From Hysterangium stoloniferum (Eukaryota > Basidiomycota > Agaricomycetes > Hysterangiales > Hysterangiaceae), in assembly GCA_015178975.1 (NCBI GenBank), contig WHVD01000049.1:310001-374000 (forward strand): a stretch of DNA of 64,000 bases. Direction: 5' to 3'. The first letter of the stretch is position 1. Each line of letters opens with the position of its first letter. Below the pieces are notes generated by a model. That model did not search any database. It had not been told where the DNA came from and was given only the letters and a program-made list of their open reading frames with translations. Both the position numbers and the translations under genes were made by a program. Below are positions 35,592 through 45,942 of the stretch, piece by piece.

Positions 35592-35904
35592 TGTTAAGAC
35601 TGGGAATCCCACCAGGACCCAGAACCTATCCTATAGGTATTTGACTCTCTATATTGTACAAACCAGCCACCAGATTCCACCTGGACATTCCAGACCCCTT
35701 GTTCCCTATCTGTCTTTGTCCATTTGACATCTACTTCAGTCTGTCCCTTGTTTCCCAATCCATTTGACATCTGGTTTATTGTCTTATTGTATGCCTGTTA
35801 TGCCTTTTTGTCTCTCTGGATATGTAGTACAATAATCTACTAGTCTATATAGTCTAGCAACTATCTGTCCTTACAATCTGATCAGAAAATTGACTAAGTA
35901 TCTC
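35592..35904 (+). repeat. Gypsy A 3' LTR, left piece
   Basis: It starts TGTTAAGACTGGGAATCCC after the polypurine run AAAGGGAGGATAC and ends at AAGTATCTC, where Gypsy B begins. It corresponds to the first ~310 bp of the 5' LTR. ATCTC at 35900-35904 is the Gypsy B target duplication. Confidence 0.88.
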
Positions 35905-36647
35905 TGTTAAGAACTGAAAACTGACTAATGTTGGTAGGCCAATGGGTACTGATCGGAAGGACATGGCTTCAGCTTATATGCTGCACCCTCACAAATAACC
36001 ATCAGGTGTCCTTAAATTTTGGATGGGTGAAGACTAGTCCTAACGAGTACCTCACAGTGAGTTACCGATCAGGACCGAAGGATAAGTCGAGTGTCGGGCC
36101 AAGGGGTCGGGGACTAAGAGTGGGCAAGTGCATGTGAAGGCAGAGAGCAGGATACTTAGAGTAAGACTTCTAGAGATGTATATGGGTGTTCTGAGTTGAT
36201 ATTCTGATTGCCTAGTAACTACAACTACAGCAGATTCATATACAAGTATTTGGCATCTAGAAAATACTAACTAAGGGAAGAGCAGAAACATTATTTGACA
36301 AATAAACTTGACTAGGAATGGGAAGGTTACAATAAGTTCAGAGGCCGTGATTAACTGAGAGCGGGATTACGAGAAAAGAAAATAGTCTGAGGGTTACAAG
36401 TATATATATAGGCATATGTGAAACATAGAGTAGAATGGATCATCATAATAAAAAGGGATGTATCAAAGTATAACCAGATAGTATGAGTATATTTTGACAT
36501 GGGTGTAAATGGGGTTTGATCACCATGAAAGCATACATCAGCATCGGGAGACCGACAGTTTCCGATGTGATGACTTGATCAATAACTTGAAACATCAATA
36601 GGCAGCAATAACCTTGGGGACCGTCAGGTTGTGACACGGTCATAACA
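35905..36647 (-). repeat. Gypsy B 3' LTR (743 bp)
   Basis: In window orientation it starts TGTTAAGAACTGAAAACTG and ends GACACGGTCATAACA. It is colinear with 54062-54831 and with LTR B2. It contains GGCTTCAGCTTATATGCTGC near its left (element 3') end. Confidence 0.9.
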
Positions 36648-36817
36648 GTATCCCCCCATTTGGCCAAAATCCCAAGGAGACTGAAAATCTAGATCCCATA
36701 TGTAAAACTTGTCGGGTACAGGTGGTGTGTCAAAACATCATGTGACCTGGTAAAATTTACATATAAAAATTCAAGGGGTGCTGGCACTTGAATTTTAACT
36801 CTCTTCCCTCAACCACC

Positions 36818-37797
36818 ATGACCATAGGTTCGGTGTCGAAGCCTTTCCCAGCTAGGTTAACCGTCACTCCCATGTTGGGTCTGAGTGGACCCCCAAACGC
36901 TCAAGAGCATCGACATCTTCTCGAAGAGAAGAGGAAAGCACGCAAGGAGGAAGAGCATAAGGAGAAGGAGGAGCTGGCAGTGACAGAGGTGGAGGAGAAG
37001 AAATTGGCAGCAGAAGAGGCTGCATGCAAGCATTGGGATGCCATGCTTGTGAAGAAAAAGCAGCAGGAGGCCGATCAGGTGCAAGAAGAGGAGGCGAAGA
37101 AGAAGCAGGAGGGTAAGGTAAGTTGGCGTTTCCTTTTCTTTTGTGAACCTGCTGATGTTTTCCACAGCACAAGGCAGTGACGCCTTCAGAGTCTGATGAT
37201 GAAGAGGATGAGGAGGACGAGGAGGATGTGCTGGGGCCTTTGAGCCCCAAGGTAGGTTTGGATTCTTAATATTTTAGTTTTCTAATTTTTTTGTTTTCGA
37301 TTATAGAAACAAAAACAGGCCCCAAGGCAGGGCCTGAAAATAACCTGAAGTGCAACTGGTGCACCAAACGGTGTCGGACTTGCCATCCATGGGCAAGTGG
37401 TCAGGGCCACACCTGTCAAGAGTGCACCAACCAAAAACTTGGCTGTGTCTTCCCAGATACTGATGGGAACAGGTCCTACCAAGAGTGGCAGGCTGATGCC
37501 CTCAAAGAGCAGAACTGACTGATGTGCACCTTCTTATTAGAAACAACTCAGTTCCAATTTGAGACACTGCAACAACAGGGGCTGATGACCAAACAACTGC
37601 AACTATTGGGCATGGGGCTGGAAAAACAAACCAGCACCATTGAGTCACTCGGGGAACAGCTTGAGCAATATTTAGAAGTGTCAAGTTCCGATAAAGTTGG
37701 CCTGGAGTTGGGATATCAGGAAAAGTCAGTGAGGAGGTGTCAGTGGCCGTCAGTGAGGGGGAAGGCTCAGAGGCTGGGGAAGAAGGAGAAGTCATAG
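36818..37797 (+). CDS. Antisense accessory protein of Gypsy B (coiled coil plus Cys-rich module)
   Basis: This lies on the strand opposite Gypsy B gag-pol, between its chromodomain and 3' LTR. Exon 1 (36818-37117) starts MTIGSVSKPFPARLTVTPML and encodes a highly charged helix (KRKARKEEEHKEKEELAVTE, KKKQQEADQVQEEEAKKKQE). Exon 2 (37168-37251) encodes an acidic stretch (SESDDEEDEEDEEDVLGPL). Exon 3 from about 37307 encodes a Cys cluster, CNWCTKRCRTCHPWASG then CQECTNQKLGC, resembling the Zn(2)C6-like modules of fungal proteins. After a stop at about 37516 a further helical frame follows (QFETLQQQGLMTKQLQLLG). The exon 2-3 junction is out of frame by my splice choice, so the gene may be mutated or spliced differently. 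The function is unknown. Confidence 0.5.
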
Positions 37798-37900
37798 AGG
37801 GAACTTTTAGATAGTCACAATATAATGGTTTTAAAACAAAACAAACAAAGCGTGAAAACATAAGACATAGTCAAAAAAGGGTCGGATACCACATGAGAAA

Positions 37901-38950
37901 CTATAGAGAATCTAAGGGACTGGGTTTATTTGGATATGCTTGATGAAAACCTAAGACAATTTCTGATGCATTACCGAGCTCTGTAGCTAGGATCCATGAA
38001 GTTTCTTCATCTGTACCTTCATAGCCAGCCCATTTAACCAAATAAAGTAACTTGCATGAGTGTTGGCGATTGTTGATTTTGGAGTCTAGGATTTCTGATA
38101 CCTTGAATTCAGGTTCTCTGTCAATAATCATGGGTGGAGGAGGTGGTTGTATGTGATCTGGTATATTGTTGGCAACACATGGTTCTAACATAGATACATC
38201 AAATACTGGGTGCACTGCATGCATGTTGTCGGGAAGCCAAAGTGTCCATGAAATTGTGCCACCTTGTGCTATAACTTCAAAAGGACCTAAATATTTTTCA
38301 GAGAGCTTCTTAGAGGGCTAGTAGTTCAGAAAAACTCGGCTTTAATGAATACTCGGTCTCCAATCTTGAAATCAGGAGGTGGAAGTTGATTCTTATCTGC
38401 AGACCATTGGTATTGTTCTTGGGCCATTGCGATAGTTTTAAGAAGTTCTTGATGTAGCTCATCAAGGTTTGTAATGAAGCCTTGAGCGTGGGTGGATGCG
38501 AGATCATGTTCCGGGTGGATTGCGATATTGGGGTTGTAGCCTTTGTTTGCAAAGAAAGGCGAGATGCCAGTAGTGGCGTTCAGTGCATTGTTATATGTGA
38601 ATTGCTAGCAGTAGTAGTGATTTCCAATTATCTTGTTGATAGTTACAATAGACACAAATGTACTGTTCCAGGGTTTGATTCATGTGTTCGGTTTGGCTGT
38701 CACCTTCTGGGTGATAGTCCAAAGTGAAGTGTAATTTCATGTCTAGTGCTTTTCCGAGTGACCTAAAGAAATGAGAGACAAACTCAGATCCGCGATCGGA
38801 TGTGACATGTGATGGAACACCATGCTTGGAAAATACATGGGTGACAAATAATTTGGCTAACTGTACAGATGTTATTGTGTCATATGTTGTAATGAAAATA
38901 CTTTGCTTTGTGAGCCGATCCACAATGACTAGGATTGCTGTATGACCTTC
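37901..38950 (-). pseudogene. Gypsy B pol, 3' part (integrase core to chromodomain)
   Basis: On the minus strand: VDRLTKQSIFITTYDTITSV, GVPSHVTSDRGSEFVSHFFR (second catalytic Asp region), YHPEGDSQTEHMNQTLEQYI (Glu region), then the GPY/F-like part. A chromodomain-like end follows: FKVSEILDSKINNRQHSC, LLYLVKWAGYEGTDEETSWI. Frame breaks are present near 38310 and 38590. The frame is cut at 38951 by LTR H and continues at 40452. Confidence 0.85.
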
Positions 38951-38955
38951 GGATG

Positions 38956-40446
38956 TGTCATGTATTTCAAAGGTTTTTTCTATTTTTCACAATTTCCCCA
39001 AAACGAAATTCTTAACAAAGGCTTTTAAATGTACTTATATCGCGATTATTAAATTGTTCAATATTCTCTTGATTTATATTGAATTTATGCAATTTATTTT
39101 GCATTTCTATCTTATAAATTGAGGGAGCTATGAAATTTCTACCTTTTATTCTTTTTTAACTAATATATCTTCAAACTGGCCACCTGGCGCTTATTACACA
39201 ATGCGCGGGAATATTTGTCACAACAAGTGACAGTCGTCACAACAAGTGACAGTTGTTACAACAAGTGACAATTGTCACAAAAGGTGTGCGACAGTCACAA
39301 AAGGTGCATGACAGTCACAAAAGGTGCATGACAGTCACAAAAGGCGGACGACAGTCACAAAAGGCGCACGACAGTCACAAGGCGTGATGGGTGTCACATG
39401 CGCACTAGTGCGGGAATATTATGTCATATATTATGTCATCATATATGTTACAATAGAGAATGGCGGAAATGTCTAAAACATTCCAAGTAAAATAGCTAAA
39501 ATAGGATAGAAATAAAGTTCTATATGTCTCTAAATGTCTCAGATCTCAGTGTATATAAGGAGCTCTGCTCCAGCCATGAAATATAACTCATTTTATCAAC
39601 CCATTTACACCACATCTGTGTGTCACTGCAGCAAGCAGCCTAATCCACCCCAATCTGGGCAGTTGGATATCCAATTCCACCTCTATCAGAGCTGTTGGAA
39701 ACCCTTGCCACCTCTATCAGAGTTGTTGGCCCAATCAGATCCCTTGTCACCTCAATTTGAGCTGTTGACTGATCTGTTGTTCCCCCTGTCACCTCAATCT
39801 GAGTTGTTGACTTTTGTTCTCCCTTGCCACCTCTTAGTTGAGTAGCTGGCTATCCTCTATTACTTATCCACCTCTAGTTGAGTTGTTGGTTATCATTGTT
39901 GAGATTAGGAATACATTTCTAATTTCTACCCGGTTTTTGGCATAAATAAATACTGAGAATATTCTTGCAGAATCCTTAAGACTACATTAAGATCCTGATA
40001 AGTTAGTATCACAGTAGACCCTGTAGGTTAGTGTAAATAAAGCATTTATTAGCCAAATAGTGTTTTATTCTATATCTAATCTTTTGACCTGTTTATAAAT
40101 ATTTTTATTGTTTGATAAATAGTATAAAATATATATAAACTAGCTAGAATCGAAGTTGAATCTATATTCTGAATCAGTGAATTGTTATTCATATTTTAAG
40201 TACATATTTTCACAGAAAAAGAACAAGCTTGCAAAAGCAGGTCTCAAAACCTTCTTTGCGAAGTAGGGTGCATATATTCAAGTAAACTCTTGACTTCAGG
40301 GGTTCTAAGTCTATTCAGGCTGCCACTGATTAATATCAAATACTTAAATTATTTTACCTTGCAGTGAATTGAGTATTTGCACATTTTGATAGAGCACTGG
40401 ACTCCTTTTTCAGAAAATAGTATTAAAGTAAGGCTAATACATCACA
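38956..40446. mobile_element. Solo LTR H (1491 bp, TSD GGATG)
   Basis: The ends are TGTCATGTATTTC and AATACATCACA (TG..CA), with GGATG at 38951-38955 and 40447-40451. It interrupts the Gypsy B integrase frame exactly between SIDFIEHL and GHTAILVIV. It is AT-rich overall, with a TATATAAGG box at about 39553 and the 20-bp tandem array described separately. There is no gene. The strand of the parent element is probably plus, judging from the TATA box. Confidence 0.85.
39217..39382. repeat. Tandem array of 19-20-bp units inside LTR H
   Basis: About nine units are present. The first three are GTCACAACAAGTGACAGT-like. The others are CACAAAAGGTGCATGACAGT-like, with variants GGTGTGCGAC, GGCGGACGAC and GGCGCACGAC. 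The GTCAC/GTGAC pairs make the first units locally palindromic. The array lies ~170 bp upstream of the TATA box, so it may act as an enhancer or silencer repeat. Confidence 0.8.
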
Positions 40447-40451
40447 GGATG

Positions 40452-40782
40452 CCAGTAGGTGCTCAATGAAATCTATAGAAATCGAGTTCCAGGGTTTTTC
40501 CAGTATCAGTAATTGTTTGAGTAGACCATATGGTTTGTGTCGCTGTGATTTAGAGTGTAAACATGTTGTACAAGATTTGCAATAGTGCTTAATGAAATCT
40601 TGGATGCTGGGCCATGTATATTCTCTTCTAATGAGTGAAAGAGTTTTATTGAGACCGAAATGTCCTGAGATCGGGTGGTTGTGTTTATGTTGTAGGATTT
40701 GCAGCCGAAGGGTGTTGGAATCCGGTACATAGATGCAGTTGTCAAGTCTAATGAAACCTTGTGAGTCTAGTGACCATCGGGG
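40452..40782 (-). pseudogene. Gypsy B pol, integrase zinc-binding part
   Basis: On the minus strand: GFIRLDNCIYVPDSNTLRLQ, then HKHNHPISGHFGLNKTLSLI, REYTWPSIQDFIKHYCKSCT and CLHSKSQRHKPYGLLKQL. This is an H2C2 integrase zinc finger leading to PWNSISIDFIEHL, the start of the catalytic core. It is bounded by LTR H on the left and MULE M on the right. Confidence 0.85.
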
Positions 40783-41057
40783 CTGATCGGAGCAGGCCTT
40801 CCTTTGGTAGCAGGACTGGAGTCATGTGGGTGTTTTTGTCCTGCAAGCTTCTTGCTTTCGTCACAGGCCTTTTTCCATTTGTGCCAAGCCTTCTGGTTGT
40901 CTCTGTCATGCTGTCTGCAAGAGTCACAGGTTTTATTCTGAGAGCTGGATGGGAAGGTCTTTTTACACCAAGGCTTTGAGCACTCCTTGGTATCAGATGT
41001 CACATGTGTGGACATTTGTTGGTTGTATTTTGTGTTTCTACACACTCTCACTTTCAA
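40767..41057 (-). CDS. Small Cys-rich ORF at the left end of MULE M
   Basis: A 96-codon minus-strand frame has a zinc-finger-like cluster CSKPWCKKTFPSSSQNKTC followed by DSC (C-X4-C-X12-C-X2-C) and a charged helix (RQHDRDNQKAWHKWKKACDE). It is divergent to the transposase gene. Its last ~8 codons and its stop lie in Gypsy B sequence beyond the MULE end, so the original C-terminus may be different. It could be an N-terminal domain of a MULE-associated protein. I do not recognise a specific family. Confidence 0.35.
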   Translation of the reverse strand: MKVRVCRNTKYNQQMSTHVTSDTKECSKPWCKKTFPSSSQNKTCDSCRQHDRDNQKAWHKWKKACDESKKLAGQKHPHDSSPATKGRPAPISPDGH

Positions 41058-44000
41058 ATCACATGCTTTATTCCTTTTAAGGAAATATCACGTGCTTCAT
41101 TCCTTTTAAGGAAATGTCATAGTGGGGGAGGGCAGCGTCAGCAAAGTGAGCCAGGAGACCCACAAGAAGGAGAGGATGATTTTGATGAAGAGGATAAAGA
41201 AGACTTTTGTATTGAAAATGATGATGACACAGTGAGCCTAAAAAGAAGTTTAAGGATATAGAAGACAAGAACTCATGTTAAGCTAGGCTGCCAACCATTT
41301 CTGTGATGCAAAAGACCTATTTGACACATTGAGGGCACTGTTCAAGGCGGGACCTCATGTCATTTTCCATGGAACATACCCTATTGAGGAAGATGAGGAA
41401 GTAAACCCTAAAGAACATGTTGAAATGGTTGCCCGTGAAATCTGGCAATTGACAGGCTATAGATTCACGTAAGGCTATCTGAAATACAATAGAAACAAAG
41501 CTTACCTTGCATACTAGTGTAAAAGATAACAAACAACTTAAAAGTGGTCATCGCACATGATTTTGGTGTAGTCAAGATGAAGCTCACAAAAAGATGTCTA
41601 AAGCATCAAACAATCCTGACATCAAGAATCATGACAATGTAGGGATGAAATGATACCCTTGTAAAAGCCACTTAACTATCACCTGCTGAGAGAGGAAGTC
41701 TGGAAGCTCTCATATCCTGATAAACCTCCAGCATCACATCAAGCATGTGCAATATGTGGATGTAGCAATGCCACCAGAAGTCTTACAGATGATCCAGGAC
41801 CATGTTGAATGGTTAACACCCATAGCTATGATGACAAAGGTCCAATTAGTATATCCCACAATCACATCAACACAAGTACATACAGCATGGCGAGAGCTAA
41901 GCAAGGTTCATTGGTTTCGTGAAGATCTCCAACTTCCCTCAGTGATGAGGCTTCTGGCTGAGTATGGCAATGACATTGATATATTTGGCACAGTAGATGT
42001 ACCTGAGGGTGTCGAAATTCTGGCTTGGAGAATGAAGCACATTGCTGAGCCCTTACAAGGAAAGGTCATTGAGATTGGGATGGATGCTACATGTGAGCTG
42101 GAACCTGTTTCATTAAACTTCAGTTCTAATTCTGCAATACTTAGATAACACAAATTCAAAGCACCTTGAACTTTATAGCATAATGGCTGAGCATGACAAT
42201 CTGGGTTTCCTCTAACTTACTGTCTACTGTCCACTGCAACTGCAATTGACCAAGGCAAGCGGACAAAAGCACTATCAGCATGGGTGAAGTGTCTACGTGA
42301 TCAATATGGTGTAAACCCTCACTTTACCCATGTTGACAAGGATATGGCAGAAATCAGGTGCTTGAAGCAGGTTTGGAACTCAAAGATAAGTTTATGTTGG
42401 TGGCATCTTTGGCGTGCAGTGCAGACTCGGCTGGCTAAAGGAAAATTGTCAACAACACCATACAATTGGAAGCAAGCATGTCAAGAGTTTGACTTCATCA
42501 ATGCAACATTTGTCCCCCCTGGAATGCGTGTTAATCTCAATGATTATGAAGGGGGCTTACCAAATAAAGACATGGAGCCACCATCACTACCTCCAACCAG
42601 ACCTCAGGATAAGGAGAATCAGGGACAAGGTGCTGGCTTGACCTCTCTCGGAGCTTTTATGGTGATCCAGGGGCCTTCATTCAGGCTGAAATTGCTCAAG
42701 CCTGTGGAAATACCTGTGAATGTGGCCTTGGCCCCACAAGAAAGGCCACTAAAAGCAGAGGAGGGTGTCAGTGACGAAGAGGGACTAGATGATGGAAAAA
42801 CTCACTGCCGCACCTTTTGTGCAGCCCTCTATCGAGAACCCATCATAAATATGATGGAGCAGCACTATTGTGCACACCCATTAATTCCCAGCTTTGCTCC
42901 ACCAGAGGGTATAGCTATTAAACAATGGGCAGTTCAGCAAATGTATAACTTCTGTGTAAAGTATGAGCTTCCAGAAGTGTGGGTTTACCTGTGGGAGAAC
43001 TGGTACCACAAGGGTAGATGGGAGCTATGGGCATGCTCTATTCATAAGCAGATACCCATCCTAAAAACCACTATGATATTAGAGAGCCAGTAAGTTAGAC
43101 CTTTCATAAAATCCTCCCATTGCAGAATAAACTCACATTATGCTGGAAACAGTTGGCAATGAATCAAATATGACTTCCTACACCACTTCAGAATGCCACA
43201 ATGTGATTTGCTAGTCTGGATAATAGTCATGAAGCTTGCACCAACATATTACCACAAACTTGACTGTATCTTCACAGACACTGGCTGCTACCGAGAGCTG
43301 TCTTCATGGAGAAAGGGCTTCAAAAAGGAGTGACGGAAACTCGAAAAACAAGGAATCACACTGCCTCTCAACAATGCATATAGGCCAGATACAGAAAAAT
43401 GGATATGTACCTGTCCTTCCTTCATCACCAGCCGCTTCCTCATGTGCAAACATCTGGTTCAAGCCCTCCATTGTGTTCCACCAATATTTTTCCTGGAAGC
43501 CCAATGAAGTCGAACAACACCATTTTGGAAACATCCATCCATGAAATGTATTCAAATGGTGGGAGAGGAAGTTGGGCCTGAAATTCAGTATGAGGTTAAC
43601 AACCAGAATGAGGGTGCCATAGACGATGAAAATGATGAACTGGAAGGCAATGAGAGTGGTGAGGATGAAGATGGAGACAATGGGAGGTTGGTTGATATGC
43701 AAACAAAGGATGGTTTGACATTTGAAGAAGCTATGAACCTGCCGCACCAGATACAATTTTGAGACCAGTGAATGTTGAATTCACTCCAACACAAGGGTAC
43801 ATCCTTCCTTCACTTTGCAAAGGCATGTATCGAGAAGGAGAGGAGGATGAACAGTAATCAAGGGGGAGCACTGCTGATGTGGGATAAGTCAACAAACAGT
43901 GCCATGTTTTATCGCACAAGGCATGCAGTTACTGATAAGAACACATAACTCTCATTTTCTCATCAAGATTCAAAATATTCCCTACATATCTCAGAACTTG

Positions 44001-44138
44001 TCTCCATTTTTCTAAACTTGTACTTGTCATACATTATCATTTTTCACATACATAAATGATAGCGGTACTTGGATGTATATCTCATCAATCTTCCCACACG
44101 TCACGTGATGTCATAGTGGGGGAGGGCAAGGACACTTG
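40792..44138 (+). mobile_element. MULE M (Mutator-like element, ~3.35 kb)
   Basis: Inserted in Gypsy B. Flanking 9-mers CTGATCGGA (40783-40791) and TTGATCGGG (44139-44147) match at 7 of 9, with transitions only, consistent with the 9-bp MULE duplication. The Gypsy B reading frame resumes across it (NLSNPDQ... / DQPRWSLDSQGF). The termini show only weak inverted similarity. TGTCATAGTGGGGGAGGGCA occurs directly at about 41116 and 44110. Confidence 0.7.
41100..43762 (+). pseudogene. MULE transposase with SWIM finger
   Basis: Blocks in order begin with an acidic N-terminus (DPQEGEDDFDEEDKEDF) and a zinc-binding DNA-recognition-like segment (WCSQDEAHKKMSKA, YPCKSHLTITC, VQYVDVAMPPEVL). MEIGMDATCELE-like sequence leads into the catalytic part: HFTHVDKDMAEIRCLKQVWN with an Asp, then CWWHLWRAVQTRLAKGKL (the C..H of MULE cores), then EVWVYLWENWY and LKTTMILES near the expected Glu. 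A SWIM finger follows, WICTCPSFITSRFLMCKHLV (C-X-C...C-X-H), and an acidic C-terminus. Stops after LESQ and between blocks, plus frame changes near 42150 and 43330, make it inactive, though some may be introns. Confidence 0.8.
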
Positions 44139-44147
44139 TTGATCGGG

Positions 44148-45496
44148 GTTGGACAGGTTATTGAGGTGTGCTTTGGTGACTGGGTCTAATGGAATTGCTG
44201 ATAGTATATCTTGATGTAACTTTTCGGTATCCATAAGGATAACACTTTGCAAGACTGGATGAATGAGGTAAGTGGCTCAGATAGATGCGGACAGTTGTTT
44301 GGATGAAAACATAGGCTTGAAGTTATGTGGATTAACTGTGGTGTAGTCGCTACTCCCCTTTAGGATAGATGTCCCATCGTCTAGTCATAGCATTGGGTTT
44401 TCCACCAAGGTGGCCGGGATGGAAGTGGATTACCATATTGAAAGTGGAGAGGTATTCTGACCATCGGGCTTGCTGACGGGTGAGTAGTTTTGTGGTTGAA
44501 CAGTAAACCAAATTTTTGTGGTCAGTTATAACATCTATCGGATGAGCCGATCCTTCCAAATAATGTCACCATGTTTTGAAAGCTTCAAATATCGCAAGTA
44601 GTTCTTTATTGTGAACATCATAGTTGAGTTTGGGTGCCAAAAGGTGCGAGACAAAAAGCTACTGGGTGGACTTCACCATCGGTGTCTAGAATGGACAATA
44701 TCACAGCGAGCACATAATCCAAGGCATCAGTTTCCACAATGAGTTGTACATCAGGCTTCCAGTGCAACAAAATAGGGGCAGATGTAAATGCACTTTTCAA
44801 TTCTTGGAATGCCATTTGGCATTCTTTGGAGAAATTCCATGGGGTGTCTTTATGAGTAAGACAAGTGAGTGGAATGGTAATTTTTGAGTAGTTGTGAATG
44901 AAATGATGATAAAAATTGGCCAAGCCTAAAAAGGACTGAATATCCTTAACCTTTTGGGGTTCTGGCCAATCTTGAATAACTTGAATTTTAGAGTCATCCA
45001 TGCAGAGACTGTCGGGTCCCATCATGAAACCTAAGTATTCAACTGTGTTGACATCAAATGAACAATTTTTACCATTCGCAAAAAGACCATGTTTTTGGAG
45101 TCTTCAGAGAACTTCATGGATGTGTTCATCATGAAGTGTAGGATCTTTGGAGAATATGAGGATGTCGTCTAAGTACACAATGACAAAGACATCAAGGAGG
45201 TTGGAAAAGACGTCATTGATAAAATGTTGAAAAACCAAGCATTGGTGAGGCCAAAAGGCATCACTAACCATTCAAAGGAGCCATAGCGAGTGCAAAAAGC
45301 CGTTTTCCATTCATCACCTTTGGCAATCTGAACCAAATGATAGGTGTGTTTGAGATCTATCTTTGTATAGATTTGGGCCTTCTGAGGGGCATCAAGTAAA
45401 TCAGAGATTAGTGGTAATGGGTACTTATCTTTTTGAGTGATCGCATTTAGTCCTTGAAAGTTAATGCAAAGCTGAAGGGAACCGTCTTTTTTCCAA
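44148..45496 (-). pseudogene. Gypsy B pol, reverse transcriptase to RNase H
   Basis: On the minus strand: [40 protein letters not shown], the catalytic [15 protein letters not shown], then FMMGPDSLCMDDSKIQVIQD and FLGLANFYHHFIHNYSKITI. RNase H has [34 protein letters not shown] and [16 protein letters not shown]. Several frameshifts are present. It is cut at 45497 by Gypsy C and resumes at 51400. Confidence 0.85.
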
Positions 45497-45501
45497 ATGA
45501 A

Positions 45502-45803
45502 TGTCAGGGGACAATCTTAAGTTTTCCATTTTCTCTGACTCTCCTTAATATAGTTCATAAGTAAAGACTGAGAGGGGCACCTTGTTGTTATCACATTTTC
45601 AAACTCAGCTGCACCTTTAGTTAGTCACCCGCTAGCTGAGGATTCCTTAGACTTTTCTCTTCGGATTTCCTCTGCTAGGTAAGTAATATTGTATTCTACA
45701 TGTATGTAATTAGACAGGTATAAAACTCACTTCGGATTTCCTCTGCTAGGACCCCAACTCAGTCATAGTGCGAGTTAGTGTGGTCTAGAGAGTCACCCTT
45801 ACA
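45502..45803 (+). repeat. Gypsy C 5' LTR (302 bp)
   Basis: It begins TGTCAGGGGACAATC and ends GTCACCCTTACA. The internal duplication CGGATTTCCTCTGCTAGG occurs twice, and the first copy is followed by GTAAGT, a splice-donor-like string. Confidence 0.93.
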
Positions 45804-45942
45804 GAAGAAAAGTCTCACATCGAGTGACTGAAATTACCGCCGCTATTTTTCGAACCATATTCAAGATTGCAAGTTCAAACATTTATACAGATCTAATCGA
45901 CTTCGAATTTATGCGCAGTTCCCTTCCCTCATTTTTACCATC

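Noticed and set aside
39217..39382. Regular ~20-bp repeats that could suggest a CRISPR-like array
   Set aside because: The units are contiguous without unique spacers and sit inside a eukaryotic LTR with its own target duplication.
43585..43794. Minus-strand Ser/Pro-rich frame in the MULE
   Set aside because: It is the complement of the acidic C-terminus of the transposase.
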